Source: DATLNF01 sp963765815
GTDB lineage: Bacteria > Actinomycetota > Actinomycetes > BP-191
NCBI GenBank assembly: GCA_963765815.1
Contig: CAVXXT010000008.1
Coordinates: 434,001-498,000, forward strand
Reading direction: 5' to 3'
Length of the DNA stretch: 64,000 bases
Positions 51,531-61,531 of the stretch are shown here, in pieces. The number at the start of each line of letters is the position of its first letter. Within the stretch, counting starts at the first letter, position 1. The notes below the pieces were generated by a model, which saw only the letters and a list, made by a program, of their open reading frames with translations, was not told where the DNA came from and searched no databases. Made by a program: the position numbers and the translations under genes.

Positions 51531-53471
51531 GTGTACCGAGTTTCCCAGCGCCTTGCCCTGCTCGGCGCCACCACCATCGCGACGGCGGCCACCGCCTTCG
51601 CCGTGCTCGGCGGCCCCTCAGCGGCCGCCGCGGCGACGGACTACACGGCCTCGGCGCAGGCGGACCTCGTGCACGTCAACGCGGTCAACACGCCCACCAT
51701 CAACATCGCCGACGCCTTCGTCGCGCCGGTGAGCTCGGCGGTGGACAGCGCCGGCGACCCGCGCTCGACCGCGACCGCGACCAATGCCTCGGTGAACCTG
51801 CTCGGCACCGGTCCGACCTCACTCGTCGTCGAGGCGACCCAGAGCGCGCCGGAGGACAACCCGGACCCCGCGCACGAGGAGCTGCTCACCGTGCCGGGTG
51901 CGCCGCTGCTGACGGCGACCGTCACCTCCGCCGACGCCTCGGCCCGGTGGGCCGGTGACGGCCAGTGCTTCCTGACCGGCCCGATGGCGTCGTCGAAGAG
52001 CACCGTCGCCGACGCGGTAGTCCTGCCCGCCGCGCCGACCGGCGGCGACCTGGTCTCCCTGAACAACACCGCCGACCCGACCGGTGCCGCCGTTTCGGCG
52101 ACGTCGCTCTCGCTGGTGAAGAACGGCGCGACGTACGCCGTGCAGTCCACCAGCCTCACCGAGGTCACGTCGGTGAACATCGCCGGCGGAGCGATCCTCG
52201 TCGAGGTCATCGCCGCGCCCAAGGTCGTCGCGACCGCGACCGGCCTGCCCGGCGGTGCGACGACCGAGATCACCCAGCCCGTGCTCAAGGTCAACGGCAC
52301 CGTGCTGGTCTCCGGCGACACGATCCGCCCGCTCAACATCCCCGGCGCGCCGGTCATCGAGCTCACTGCCGGCAACGTGGCCGAGGAGGTCGCGGCCAAC
52401 GGCACGTCGGCCCTCGGCTTCGGCAACCTGCTGAGCCTCAGGGTGCTCGACGTCACCGGCACGCTCACCCTCGCGACGCTGACGGTCGGTGACGTCGTCG
52501 CGCGTGCGACCGCCCCCGTCGGCGGCGTCGTGTGCGGCGGTCCCGCCGCGCCGCCCGGCGGCCCGGCCGCGTCGCCGGACCCGCTGCGCGAGGCGCGCAA
52601 GGACAGCTCGGTGCTGACCGTCAACGCCGGCCACACCTTCGACTACACGATCACGGTCCCCAACCGCGGCAACGCCGACATCACCGACGTGACCGTCACG
52701 GACACGGTGACGGGCACGCCTGCGCTCGAGCTGGTCCGAGCGGTCCCGGCACCGGCGTCGAGGAACGGCAACGTCTACACGTTCAACCTCGGCACCATCA
52801 AGCCCAACCAGATCAAGACGGTCGAGCTGACCTTCAAGGTGCCGAGCAGCGCTTCGGTCGGCACGGCGTACCGCAACTCAGCGGTGATCGCCGGCACCTA
52901 CGACGGCACGCCGATCACCAAGACCGTGGCCTTCGACGGCCCGACCGTCGACGCGGTCGGCACGGGGGCGTGCGACCTGCGGCGCTCGACGATGTTCGCC
53001 AGCAACCTCGAGGTGACGCCGGGCGAGACGTTCACCTACTACGTGAACGTCTTCAACGTCGGCAGCGAGCCCTGCACCCAGGTCGTGGTCAACGACACGC
53101 TGATCGACACGGTCACGTTCGTCGCCTGCACGCACAGCTGCACGCACCAGGGGCAGAAGATCACCTGGCCGGTCGGCACCGTCGGCCCGGGCGCGTCCAC
53201 ACAGGTCGCGGTCACGGTGGTCACCGACGCCGATGCCTTGCCGGGTGCCAGGCTGCCCGGTGAGGCGCAGATCACCTCGGCTGAAGGGTCGACGGCGCGG
53301 CCGTCCACCGCTGGGCCGCTCGTCAGCGGTCGCTCGGTGCCCGCACCGGGCAACCCCGCAGTTCGCGGCGGCAAGGCGCTCCCGGCCACCGGCGGCGCAC
53401 CGCTGGTCGCCGTGGTCGCGGCCCTGCTCGCCGGATGCGCGGCGGTGCTCCGCCGCCGAAGCATCGCCTGA
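51531..53471 (+). CDS. LPATG-anchored surface protein with DUF11-type repeats
   Basis: This is a secreted protein of 646 residues. The signal peptide (about 1-36) ends near GGPSAAAAATD. The first half is a Thr/Val/Ala-rich beta domain (YTASAQADLVHVNAVNTPTI onward) resembling adhesin-like choice-of-anchor domains. Two DUF11-type Ig-like repeats follow: FDYTITVPNRGNADITDVTV and later FTYYVNVFNVGSEPCTQVVV. The anchor is LPATG (617-621), a hydrophobic stretch and RRR. It probably sits on the cell wall via a sortase; the ligand is unknown. GTG 51531 is preferred, with GGAGAG upstream. The frame remains open upstream to 51177 but has no signal peptide there. Confidence 0.84.
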   Translation: MYRVSQRLALLGATTIATAATAFAVLGGPSAAAAATDYTASAQADLVHVNAVNTPTINIADAFVAPVSSAVDSAGDPRSTATATNASVNLLGTGPTSLVVEATQSAPEDNPDPAHEELLTVPGAPLLTATVTSADASARWAGDGQCFLTGPMASSKSTVADAVVLPAAPTGGDLVSLNNTADPTGAAVSATSLSLVKNGATYAVQSTSLTEVTSVNIAGGAILVEVIAAPKVVATATGLPGGATTEITQPVLKVNGTVLVSGDTIRPLNIPGAPVIELTAGNVAEEVAANGTSALGFGNLLSLRVLDVTGTLTLATLTVGDVVARATAPVGGVVCGGPAAPPGGPAASPDPLREARKDSSVLTVNAGHTFDYTITVPNRGNADITDVTVTDTVTGTPALELVRAVPAPASRNGNVYTFNLGTIKPNQIKTVELTFKVPSSASVGTAYRNSAVIAGTYDGTPITKTVAFDGPTVDAVGTGACDLRRSTMFASNLEVTPGETFTYYVNVFNVGSEPCTQVVVNDTLIDTVTFVACTHSCTHQGQKITWPVGTVGPGASTQVAVTVVTDADALPGARLPGEAQITSAEGSTARPSTAGPLVSGRSVPAPGNPAVRGGKALPATGGAPLVAVVAALLAGCAAVLRRRSIA

Positions 53472-53529
53472 CCGACGTCGTACGCCGCACGGGTACCCTT
53501 GCCTCCTGACCAGGGAGGCAAGGGCGCCT

Positions 53530-55362
53530 GTGTGCGGCATCGTGGGATACGTCGGTGAGCAGGACGCGCTCGAGGTGGTCCTCGAGGGCCTCCGACGGCT
53601 CGAGTACCGCGGCTACGACTCCGCGGGCGTGGCCGTCCTCGACACCGCGGCCGGCACCCTCGGCGTGCAGCGGCGCGCCGGCAAGCTCGCCAACCTCGAG
53701 AAGTCGCTCGACGGCGTCGCGCTGCCCGGCACGCTCGGCATCGGCCACACCCGGTGGGCGACGCACGGCCCGCCGACGGACGCCAACGCGCACCCGCATG
53801 TCGACTGCGCGGGCCGCGTCGCCGTGGTCCACAACGGCACCATCGAGAACTTCGAGCAGCTGCTCGACGGGCTGCAGCAGCGCGGTCACGAGCGCCGCAG
53901 CGACACCGACACCGAGGTGGTCGCCCACCTGATCGAGGAGCGGTACGACGGCGACCTGCCGGCGGCCGTCCGCAGCGTGTGCAAGGAGCTCGAGGGCTCG
54001 TTCGTCCTGGTCGTGACGCACGCCGACCAGCCCGACCTGGTCGTCGGCGCGCGGCGCAACCTGCCGCTCATCGCCGGCATCGGCGACGGCGAGAGCTTTC
54101 TCGGCAGCGACGTGACCGCCTTCATCGGGCACACGCGGACCGCGCGGGTGATCGACCAGGACCAGGTGGTCGAGCTGCGCCGCTCCGGGGTCACGGTCAC
54201 CGATCTCGACGGCACCGTCGTCGAGGGCGAGACGTTCCACGTCGACTGGGACACCGCCGCCGCCGAGAAGGGCGGCTACGAGTTCTTCATGCTCAAGGAG
54301 ATCGAGGAGCAGCCGGGTGCGCTGCGCGACACCCTCGGTGGCCGGCTGCGCGCCGACGGGCTGCTGCACCTCGACGAGCTGGCGATGAGCGACGAGGACG
54401 TCCGCGGCATCGAGCAGGTCTTCATCGTCGCGTGCGGGTCGGCGTACCACTCGAGCCTGGTCGGCAAATACGCGATCGAGCGGTGGACCCGGCTGCCGGT
54501 GCAGGTGGAGATGGCCTCGGAGTTCCGCTACCGGGACCCGGTCGTCGGCCGCAACACCCTCGTCATCGCGGTCAGCCAGAGCGGCGAGACCGCCGACACG
54601 CTCGAGGCGGTCCGGCACGCACGCAGCCAGAAGGCGTGGGTGCTCGCGGTCACCAACACGATCGGCTCGACGATCTCGCGGGAGAGCGACGCAGCCCTCT
54701 ACACGCGAGGTGGGCCCGAGGTCGCGGTCGCGTCGACCAAGGCGGTGATGACGCAGATCACCGCGATGTACCTCGTCGGCCTCTACCTCGCGCAGCTGCG
54801 CGGGACGCGCGACCCGGACGAGGTGCGCGCGCACCTGCGCGATCTGCAGGTGATCCCAGACCTGGTCACCGAGGTGCTGTCCCGGATGGGACAGGTGCGC
54901 GAGCTCGCGCAGCAGATCGCCGGAGCGGAGCGGGTGCTCTTCATCGGCCGGCACGTCGGCTACCCGATGGCTCTCGAGGGCGCGCTGAAGCTCAAGGAGC
55001 TGGCCTACGTCTCCGCCGAGGGCTACCCGGCCGGTGAGATCAAGCACGGCCCGATCGCGCTGGTCGAGGACGGCACTCCGGTCGTGGTGCTCGCGGCTCG
55101 GCATGCGCTGTCGGCGAAGCTGGTCAACAACGTGCAGGAGGTCCGCGCTCGCGGCGCTCTGACCATCGTCATCGCGACCGACGGGGACGAGTCGGTGACG
55201 CCGTACGCCGATCACGTCATCCGCGTGCCGGACACCAAGTCGCTGCTGTCACCGCTGCTGACCATCGTGCCGATGCAGGTCCTTGCGGCCGAGGTCGCCC
55301 GCGCTCGCGGTCTCGACGTCGACCAGCCGCGCAACCTGGCCAAGTCCGTCACCGTCGAGTAG
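53530..55362 (+). CDS. glmS: Glutamine-fructose-6-phosphate aminotransferase
   Basis: GlmS makes glucosamine-6-phosphate from fructose-6-phosphate and glutamine, the first step to UDP-GlcNAc. The 610-residue product starts V-C-G-I-V-G-Y; Cys2 is the catalytic nucleophile after Met removal. Glutaminase motifs are GIGHTRWATHGPPTDANAHP and HNGTIENF. Two SIS sugar-isomerase domains follow (VACGSAYHSSLVGKYAIERW; AVSQSGETADTLEAV; YPAGEIKHGPIALVE), ending in AKSVTVE. GTG 53530 has GGAGG upstream. No glmS ribozyme is seen. Confidence 0.96.
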   Translation: MCGIVGYVGEQDALEVVLEGLRRLEYRGYDSAGVAVLDTAAGTLGVQRRAGKLANLEKSLDGVALPGTLGIGHTRWATHGPPTDANAHPHVDCAGRVAVVHNGTIENFEQLLDGLQQRGHERRSDTDTEVVAHLIEERYDGDLPAAVRSVCKELEGSFVLVVTHADQPDLVVGARRNLPLIAGIGDGESFLGSDVTAFIGHTRTARVIDQDQVVELRRSGVTVTDLDGTVVEGETFHVDWDTAAAEKGGYEFFMLKEIEEQPGALRDTLGGRLRADGLLHLDELAMSDEDVRGIEQVFIVACGSAYHSSLVGKYAIERWTRLPVQVEMASEFRYRDPVVGRNTLVIAVSQSGETADTLEAVRHARSQKAWVLAVTNTIGSTISRESDAALYTRGGPEVAVASTKAVMTQITAMYLVGLYLAQLRGTRDPDEVRAHLRDLQVIPDLVTEVLSRMGQVRELAQQIAGAERVLFIGRHVGYPMALEGALKLKELAYVSAEGYPAGEIKHGPIALVEDGTPVVVLAARHALSAKLVNNVQEVRARGALTIVIATDGDESVTPYADHVIRVPDTKSLLSPLLTIVPMQVLAAEVARARGLDVDQPRNLAKSVTVE

Positions 55363-55366
55363 CGCC

Positions 55367-55738
55367 GTGACGGTCGTGGGCATCGGCGTCGACGTCTGCG
55401 CCGTCGAGCGGATGGCGACGATGCTTCGCCGTACGCCGAGGGCCGGCGACCGCCTGTTCACGGCTGCGGAGCGCGACTACGCGGGCAGTGGCGGTGCGGC
55501 CCCGGCCCGGCTGGCCGCGCGGTTCGCGGCCAAGGAGGCCGTGGTGAAGGCGCTGGGCGGCAGCGTCCCCGGCATGGGGTGGCACGACGTCGAGGTGGTC
55601 TCCGACGGCGGGGCGCCGACGATCGTGGTCCGTGGCGCGGGGGCGGCGCGTGCCGATGAGCTCGGCGTACGGCGGTGGCACCTGTCGCTGAGCCATGACG
55701 GCGGGCTCGCGGTCGCGATGGTGGTGGCCGAGTCGTGA
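55367..55738 (+). CDS. acpS: Holo-[acyl-carrier-protein] synthase
   Basis: AcpS transfers phosphopantetheine from CoA to acyl carrier protein. The 123-residue product has the Mg-binding motif VVGIGVDVCAVERMATML at the start and the second conserved motif LAARFAAKEAVVKALGG, ending in the strand WHLSLSHDGGLAVAMVVAE. GTG 55367 lies four bases after the glmS stop. It overlaps nnr by four bases (GTGA). glmS-acpS-nnr-alr is a typical actinomycete order. Confidence 0.94.
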   Translation: MTVVGIGVDVCAVERMATMLRRTPRAGDRLFTAAERDYAGSGGAAPARLAARFAAKEAVVKALGGSVPGMGWHDVEVVSDGGAPTIVVRGAGAARADELGVRRWHLSLSHDGGLAVAMVVAES

Positions 55739-57204
55739 GGTGGGTGCGCACGGTTGCCGAGGTCCGCGCGGCCGAGGCCGACGGCGGAGTCGACGAGGCG
55801 ACGCTGATCGGCCGCGCTTCGTGGGCCGTCGCGCACCGGGTCATCGCGGCGGCGGGCAGCGCCTACGGGCTGCGCGTGCTGGTTGCGGCAGGCCCGGGAC
55901 ACAACGGCGCGGACGCGCTGTGGGCGGGCGTCCACCTGGCGCGGCGCGGCGCCTCGGTGACGGCGTGGCGCGTGACGGAGCGGACGGGGGACGGGCACTC
56001 CGATGCGGCGGTGCGCGCGCTCGCCGCGGCCGGCGCACGCGGCACTGCCGTGCCGCCCGAGGGGACGGCGTACGACGTCGGCGTCGACGGGCTCACCGGC
56101 ATCGGATACCAGCAGCGCGACGCCGCGAGTGAGGAGCCGTTCGCGCGGGCGGCCGCGCTGCTGCGCGACTCGTGCGACCTCGTGGTGGCGGTCGACCTGC
56201 CGAGTGGCGTGGTCGCAGACACCGGCGTCGCGGCGGCGTGGGCGGCGCGCGCCGACGTCACCGTGACCTTCGGGACGTTGAAAGCAGGGCTCGTGACCGG
56301 CGCGGGTGCCGAGCTCGCCGGCGTGGTCGAGGTCGCGCCGATCGGCCTCGACGACGGTGTGCCGACGGCGGCATCTCTGCTCGACGCCGACGACGTGGCG
56401 GCACTGCTCCCGACGCCCGGGCCGACCTCGACGAAGTACAGCCGCGGCGGAGTCGGACTCGTCGGCGGTGGTGAGGCGTACGTCGGCGCCGCGGTGCTCG
56501 CCGCCGGCGGCGCTCTGCACGCGGGGGCGGGCATCGTCCGGCTGCATGCGCCGCCCGACACGATCGCCGCGGTGCGCGCGCAGTGGCCCGAGGTGGTCGG
56601 CGTACCTCTCGACCCCGGCGCCATAGCGAAGGACCGCAAGGTCGACGCGTGGGTGGCCGGCCCCGGCATGGGCACCGACGACGCGGCGCGCGACGTGCTG
56701 CGCGCGGTGCTCGCGACCGACCGGCCGGTGCTGCTCGACGCCGACGCGGTCACCCTGATCGCGACTGCGCCGGACGACGTGCGCACCCGCTCGGCGCCGA
56801 CCGTGCTGACGCCGCACACGGGCGAGTTCGAGCGACTCACCGGGGTCGCGGCGCGCGCCGCCGCCGCCGACCCGCTCGGCGCGGCGCGCCGCGCCGCGGC
56901 CGATCTCGACGTCACCGTGCTGCTCAAGGGGATGCGCACCGTCGTCGCGTCGCCGGACGGCACGGCTCGCGTCAATCCGACCGGCACGCCGTGGCTGGCC
57001 GTCGCCGGGTCCGGAGACGTGCTGTCGGGCGCGATCGGCGCCTACCTCGCGGCCGCGCTCTCGCCGTTGGACGCCGCGTCGTGCGGCGCGTGGCTGCACG
57101 GCCTGGCCGGGCGGCTCGCGTCCGACGGCGCGCCGTCCCTCGCGTCCGACGTCATCGCGTGGTGGCCCGCGGCGGTACGCCGGGTGCGTGGCGCCGGTGG
57201 GTAG
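55735..57204 (+). CDS. nnr: Bifunctional NAD(P)HX epimerase/dehydratase
   Basis: The protein repairs hydrated NAD(P)H. The 489-residue product has an N-terminal YjeF-type epimerase domain (about 1-210: VLVAAGPGHNGADALWAGVH; VDLPSGVVADTGV) and a C-terminal ribokinase-like dehydratase domain (about 220-489: KYSRGGVGLVGGGEAYVGAA; AGPGMGTDDAARDVL; the catalytic VAGSGDVLSGAIGAYLA). GTG 55735 overlaps acpS. The frame is intact. alr follows after nine bases. Confidence 0.93.
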   Translation: MRWVRTVAEVRAAEADGGVDEATLIGRASWAVAHRVIAAAGSAYGLRVLVAAGPGHNGADALWAGVHLARRGASVTAWRVTERTGDGHSDAAVRALAAAGARGTAVPPEGTAYDVGVDGLTGIGYQQRDAASEEPFARAAALLRDSCDLVVAVDLPSGVVADTGVAAAWAARADVTVTFGTLKAGLVTGAGAELAGVVEVAPIGLDDGVPTAASLLDADDVAALLPTPGPTSTKYSRGGVGLVGGGEAYVGAAVLAAGGALHAGAGIVRLHAPPDTIAAVRAQWPEVVGVPLDPGAIAKDRKVDAWVAGPGMGTDDAARDVLRAVLATDRPVLLDADAVTLIATAPDDVRTRSAPTVLTPHTGEFERLTGVAARAAAADPLGAARRAAADLDVTVLLKGMRTVVASPDGTARVNPTGTPWLAVAGSGDVLSGAIGAYLAAALSPLDAASCGAWLHGLAGRLASDGAPSLASDVIAWWPAAVRRVRGAGG

Positions 57205-57213
57205 CCTCAGCGG

Positions 57214-58375
57214 GTGACCTCGTCGACCGATCGCGCGCCGCTGACGGCGCGCGCGCAGGCTGACGTCGACCTCGACGCGATCCGCGAGTCGGTCGGCGTG
57301 CTGCGCGCGCGGGCCGGCGCAGCCGCGGTCATGGCGGTCGTCAAGGCCGACGGCTACGGCCACGGCGCGGTGCCCTCGGCGCGGGCGGCGCTCGGCGCGG
57401 GCGCAACCTGGCTCGCGGTGGCCTACGTCGAGGAGGCCGCGCACCTGCGCGCTGCCGGCATCGACGTGCCGTTGCTGGTCCTGGTCGAGCCGCCGCCGAC
57501 CGCCATCGTCAAGGCGGTCGAGCTGGGCGCTGACGTAGGGGTCGGAAGCGCGGCTGCGCTCACCGCCGCAGCGCACGCGGGCATGGCGGCCGGAGCGCCC
57601 GCCCGGGTTCACCTCAAGGCCGACACTGGCCTGTCCCGGGGCGGCGCCACCGGCGCGGAGTGGCCGGAGCTGTGCGCGGCCGCCGCGCGCGCCGAGTCCG
57701 ACGGCACGATCAGCGTCGTCGGCGTCTGGAGCCACCTGGCCTGCGCCGACCAGCCGGCGCATCCGAGCGTCGTCGGGCAGCTGTCGGCGTACCGCGAGGC
57801 TCTCGGCATCGCCGAGCAGCGCCGGGCTGCGGCCGCAGGTGCGGCACCTGGCCAGCTCCGGCGCCACGCTCGCGCTGCCGGAGACGCACTTCGACCTGGT
57901 CCGGCCCGGCATCTCGGTCTACGGGCTCTCGCCCGGGCCTGCGGTCGGCACCAGCGCGTCGCTCGGGCTGCGGCCGGCGATGCGGCTGCGCGCGCGCGTC
58001 GCGCTGACCAAGCAGGTGCCCGCCGGCACCGGCGTCGGCTACGGGCACCGCCACGTGACCTCCGGCGAGACGACGCTCGCGCTGGTCCCGCTCGGGTACG
58101 CCGACGGCATCCCGCGCGCGGCGAGCGGCGTGGGCGAGATCATGGTCGGGGGACGGCGCCGCGTGATCGTCGGCGCGGTGAGCATGGACCAGGTCGTCGT
58201 GGAGGTCGGGGAGGACATGGTGGCGGCGGGCGACGAGGCGGTGGTGTTCGGCCCCGGAGATGACGGCGAGCCGACCGCCGACGAGTGGGCGCAGGCGCTC
58301 GGCACGATCGGCTACGAGGTCGTGACCCGGATCGGCCCGCGCGTGCCCCGCGTCTACACCGGCGAGGGCGCATGA
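57214..58375 (+). CDS. alr: Alanine racemase (frame broken once)
   Basis: Alr makes D-alanine for peptidoglycan, using PLP. The N-terminal barrel has the PLP lysine in MAVVKADGYGHGAVPSARAA, then HLKADTGLSRGGAT and VVGVWSHLACADQPAHPS. At 57817-57825 the DNA reads CAG-C-GCC after GIAEQ; removing one base gives Q-A-G-L-R-P-Q-V-R. The frame resumes with HLASSGATLALPETHFDLVR and the catalytic Tyr in GTGVGYGHRHVTSGE, ending RVPRVYTGEGA. Reconstructed length is about 386 residues. The stop overlaps the next gene (ATGA). Confidence 0.91.
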
Positions 58376-59440
58376 GCCCGTCGCGGCGCGGGCTGGTCGT
58401 CGGCGGAGTCGTCGGCTCGGTGGCGGCCGGCGTCGCCGCCGGCGTCGCGCTGGAGAAGCTGGTCGTCGGCCGCACCCGTCTGCGCCCCGATCCGGAGGCG
58501 AGCGAGGCGTTCGGCCGGCTGCCGGGCGAGGTCTCGCGTCGTGCACCTGCCCGACGGCGTCGACCTGCACGTCGAGGAGACCGGCGCCGGCCCGGTCACC
58601 GTCGTCTTCTGCCACGGCTGGGCGCTGTCGCTCGCCAGCTGGCACTACCAGCGCAAGGACCTCGGCGACGTCGCGCGCTTGGTCTTCTACGACCACCGCG
58701 CGCACGGCCGCAGCACCAAGGGCGACCCGAAGCGGCACACCATCGACCAGCTCGGCACCGACCTCGCGGCGGTGATCGACGCCGTCGCGCCGAGCGGACC
58801 TGTTGTGCTGGTCGGTCACTCGATGGGCGGCATGACGATCATGGCGCTGGCCGACCAGCGACCCGAGCTGTTCGGGCCGAGAGTCGTCGGCGTGGTCCTG
58901 ATCGGCACGTCGGCCGGCCGGCTGCTCGACATCGGCGCGGCGCTGTCGACGAGAGCGACCGCGCTGCTCACCAACCAGCTGCTGCCGCGGCTGCAGTCGA
59001 TCGCGACCCGGCGGGCCGCCCTGGTCGAGCGCGGCCGGCGGATGGGCAGCGACGTGTCGTTCCTGCTCAACCGGTTCACCGGCTTCGGCCCCAACGCCAG
59101 CCCGGCGCAGGTGGAGTTCGTCGAGCGGATGATCGCGGCGACGCCGATCGAGGTGATCTCGTCGTTCAGCGGCACCTTCCCGGTGCACGACAAGTTCGAG
59201 GCGCTGCGCCACATGGGCTCGGTGCCGGTGCTGGTCCTCGCCGGCGCACAGGACCGGCTCACCCCGCTGTCGCACGCGCGGGAGATCGCCGAGCGCACGC
59301 CCGGCGCGGAGCTGATCCCGTTCGCCGGCGCGGGTCACATGGTGATGTTCGAGCGCGCGCCGCTGGTCAACCTGCACCTGCGCGCGTTCCTCCGCCGTGC
59401 GGCGCGCGGCGGCCGGCGTACCGGCCAGCGCGGCGCGTGA
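58372..59440 (+). CDS. Alpha/beta hydrolase with membrane anchor (frame broken once)
   Basis: This is a probable esterase or lipase-like hydrolase. Residues 1-25 hold a short hydrophobic Gly/Val/Ala segment (GLVVGGVVGSVAAGVAAGVA), so it may be anchored or exported. The frame breaks near 58538 (CGT-C-GTG), where one extra base separates GEVSR from VHLPDGVDLHVEETGAG. The catalytic fold then shows CHGWALSLASWHYQ (oxyanion), the nucleophile elbow VLVGHSMGGMTIMALADQ, an acid near LAGAQDRLTPLSHAREI and His in GAGHMVMFERAP. Reconstructed length is about 355 residues. A hydrolase between alr and tsaE is common in actinomycetes. Confidence 0.84.
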
Positions 59441-59916
59441 CCACAGCGCAGACCGTTCGCGTCGCGACGCCCGGTGAGATGCACGACCTCGGCGCGCGGA
59501 TCGCGGCGCGCTGCCGGCCCGGTGACCTGGTGGTGCTCTCCGGCCCGCTCGGCGCCGGCAAGACCGTGGTCGCGCAGGGGATCGGCGCCGGGCTCGGCGT
59601 CGACGGGGCGGTGACGTCGCCGACGTTCGTCATCGCCCGGGTGCACCGCGGCGGGCGGCTGCCTCTGGTGCATGTCGACGCCTACCGGCTCGCCTCGCTC
59701 GCCGAGGTCGACGACCTCGACCTCGACACCGCTCTTGAGGCATCGGTCACCGTTGTCGAGTGGGGCGCCGGGCTGGTCGAACGGCTGTCCGACGCGCACC
59801 TCCTTATCTCGATAGCTCGGCATGACGACGACGTACGCCGGGTCGCGATCGACGGGGTCGGCGCGCGGTGGACCGCCGCCGACGTCGGGGAGATCGCGGG
59901 CGGGACCGCCGGCTGA
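59437..59916 (+). CDS. tsaE: tRNA t6A biosynthesis ATPase TsaE
   Basis: TsaE powers the TsaB-TsaD complex that makes threonylcarbamoyl-adenosine at tRNA position 37. The 159-residue product has Walker A SGPLGAGKTVVAQGIG, the switch VTSPTFVIARVH, and VHVDAYRLASLAEVDDLDLD followed by VTVVEWGAGLVERL. GTG 59437 overlaps the hydrolase stop. The 72-base gap after it contains GGAGG for the next gene. The usual tsaB neighbour is displaced by two other genes. Confidence 0.92.
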   Translation: MTTAQTVRVATPGEMHDLGARIAARCRPGDLVVLSGPLGAGKTVVAQGIGAGLGVDGAVTSPTFVIARVHRGGRLPLVHVDAYRLASLAEVDDLDLDTALEASVTVVEWGAGLVERLSDAHLLISIARHDDDVRRVAIDGVGARWTAADVGEIAGGTAG

Positions 59917-59988
59917 TCGGGTCGTGACGTGCGTCGGATCGCCTGACATGCTCGGCATCCCTGCTCGTCCTAGCTGGAGGTCCCCGAC

Positions 59989-61531
59989 GTGGGTATGAGC
60001 CTCGCGAGTGTCCTCGCGGAGTCCGCGAGCCGGCACGCCGACAAGACCGCGGTGGTCATCGGCGACATGCGGCTGAGCTACCAGCAGGTCTGGCACGTCG
60101 CGCGCCAGTACGCCGCGGTGCTGCGCGAGCAGGGTGTCGGACCGGGAGATCGGGTCGCGCTGCTGCTGCCCAACACGCCGCACTTCCCGTTCGCCTACTT
60201 CGGCACGCTCGCACTGGGCGCGGTGGCAGTGCCGGTGCACGCACTGCTGACGTCGGAGGAGATCGCCTACGTCCTCACCGACTCGGGCGCCAAGGCGCTG
60301 ATCTGCGCCGCGCCGCTGCTGGGCGAGGGGGCGAAGGGCGCGGAGCTGGCCGGCGTACCGCTGCTCGGCGTCATGGACGGCGGGGACGCATCGATCGAGC
60401 GGATCGACGCGCTCGCGCAGGCCGCGGCGCCGATCGACACCTACGTGATGCGCGAGCCCGAGGACATCGCAGTCGTGCTCTACACCTCGGGCACGACCGG
60501 CAAGCCCAAGGGCGCGATGCTGACGCACCTCAACGTGCTGATGAACGTCGACGTGTCGGTGATCGACACGTTCACGGTCACCGCTGACGACACGATCCTC
60601 GGCTGCCTGCCGCTGTTCCACACCTTCGGCCAGACCTGCTGCATGAACACCGCCTTCCGGGTCGGCGCGACGGTCGTGCTGATGCCGCGCTTCGACGGCG
60701 CCGGCGCGCTCGACCTGCTGGTCAAGGAGGAGTGCACGATCTTCATGGGCGTGCCGACGATGTACATCGGCCTGCTCGAAGCGGCGCGCAGCGACGAGCG
60801 GCGACCCCAGCTGCAAGGTCGCTCTGTCCGGCGGTGCCGCGCTGCCGCTGACGGTGCTCGAGTCGTTCAAGGAGATCTTCGGCGGCGACATCATGGAGGG
60901 CTACGGCCTGACCGAGACCTCGCCGGTCGCGACGTTCAACCAGGCGGCGTTCGGTCGCAAGCCGGGCACCGTCGGCAAGCCGATCTGGGGCGTCGACGTC
61001 GAGATCGCGAAGGCCGAGCTCGACGACCGGATCGAGCTGCTGCCGACCGGCGAGCTCGGCGAGGTCGTCATCCGCGGCCACAACATCTTCGCGGGCTACC
61101 TGAACAAGCCGGACGCGACCAAGGAGGCGATCGTCGACGGCTGGTTCCGCTCCGGCGACCTCGGCACCAAGGACGCCGACGGCTTCATCACGATCGTCGA
61201 CCGCAAGAAGGACATGGTCCTGCGCGGCGGGTTCAACGTGTACCCGCGCGAGGTCGAGGAGGTGCTCCTGCGCCACCCGGCCATCGGCCAGGTCGCGGTC
61301 ATCGCCGTGAAGGACGACACCTACGGCGAGGAGGTCTGCGCCTGCATCATCAAGGCGTCCGACGCCTCGGCCGACGACGAGGCGCTCGCGACCGAGATCA
61401 TCGCGTGGTCGCAGGAGCACCTGGCGAAGTACAAGTACCCGCGCATCGTGCACTTCGTCGACGCGTTCCCGCTCGGCCCCTCCGGCAAGGTGCTCAAGCG
61501 CGAGCTGGTCGAGCAGTTCGGCCGGCCCTGA
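59989..61531 (+). CDS. Long-chain acyl-CoA ligase (frame broken once)
   Basis: This is an AMP-forming ligase of about 513 residues that activates a fatty acid to acyl-CoA. It has the P-loop VLYTSGTTGKPKGAMLTHLN, then CLPLFHTFGQTCC. The frame is lost near 60800 (GAG-C-GGC); one extra base separates EAARSDE from GDPSCKVALSGGAALPLTVL. It resumes with EGYGLTETSPVATFN, GWFRSGDLGTKDADGFI, DRKKDMVLRGGFNVYPREVE and the catalytic Lys near GPSGKVLKRELVEQF. The substrate chain length is not readable. GTG 59989 has GGAGG eight bases upstream. Confidence 0.88.

Noticed and set aside
53472..53529. glmS ribozyme or riboswitch before glmS
   Set aside because: Only 58 bases separate the genes, with no ribozyme core; GGAGG and a start codon explain the region.
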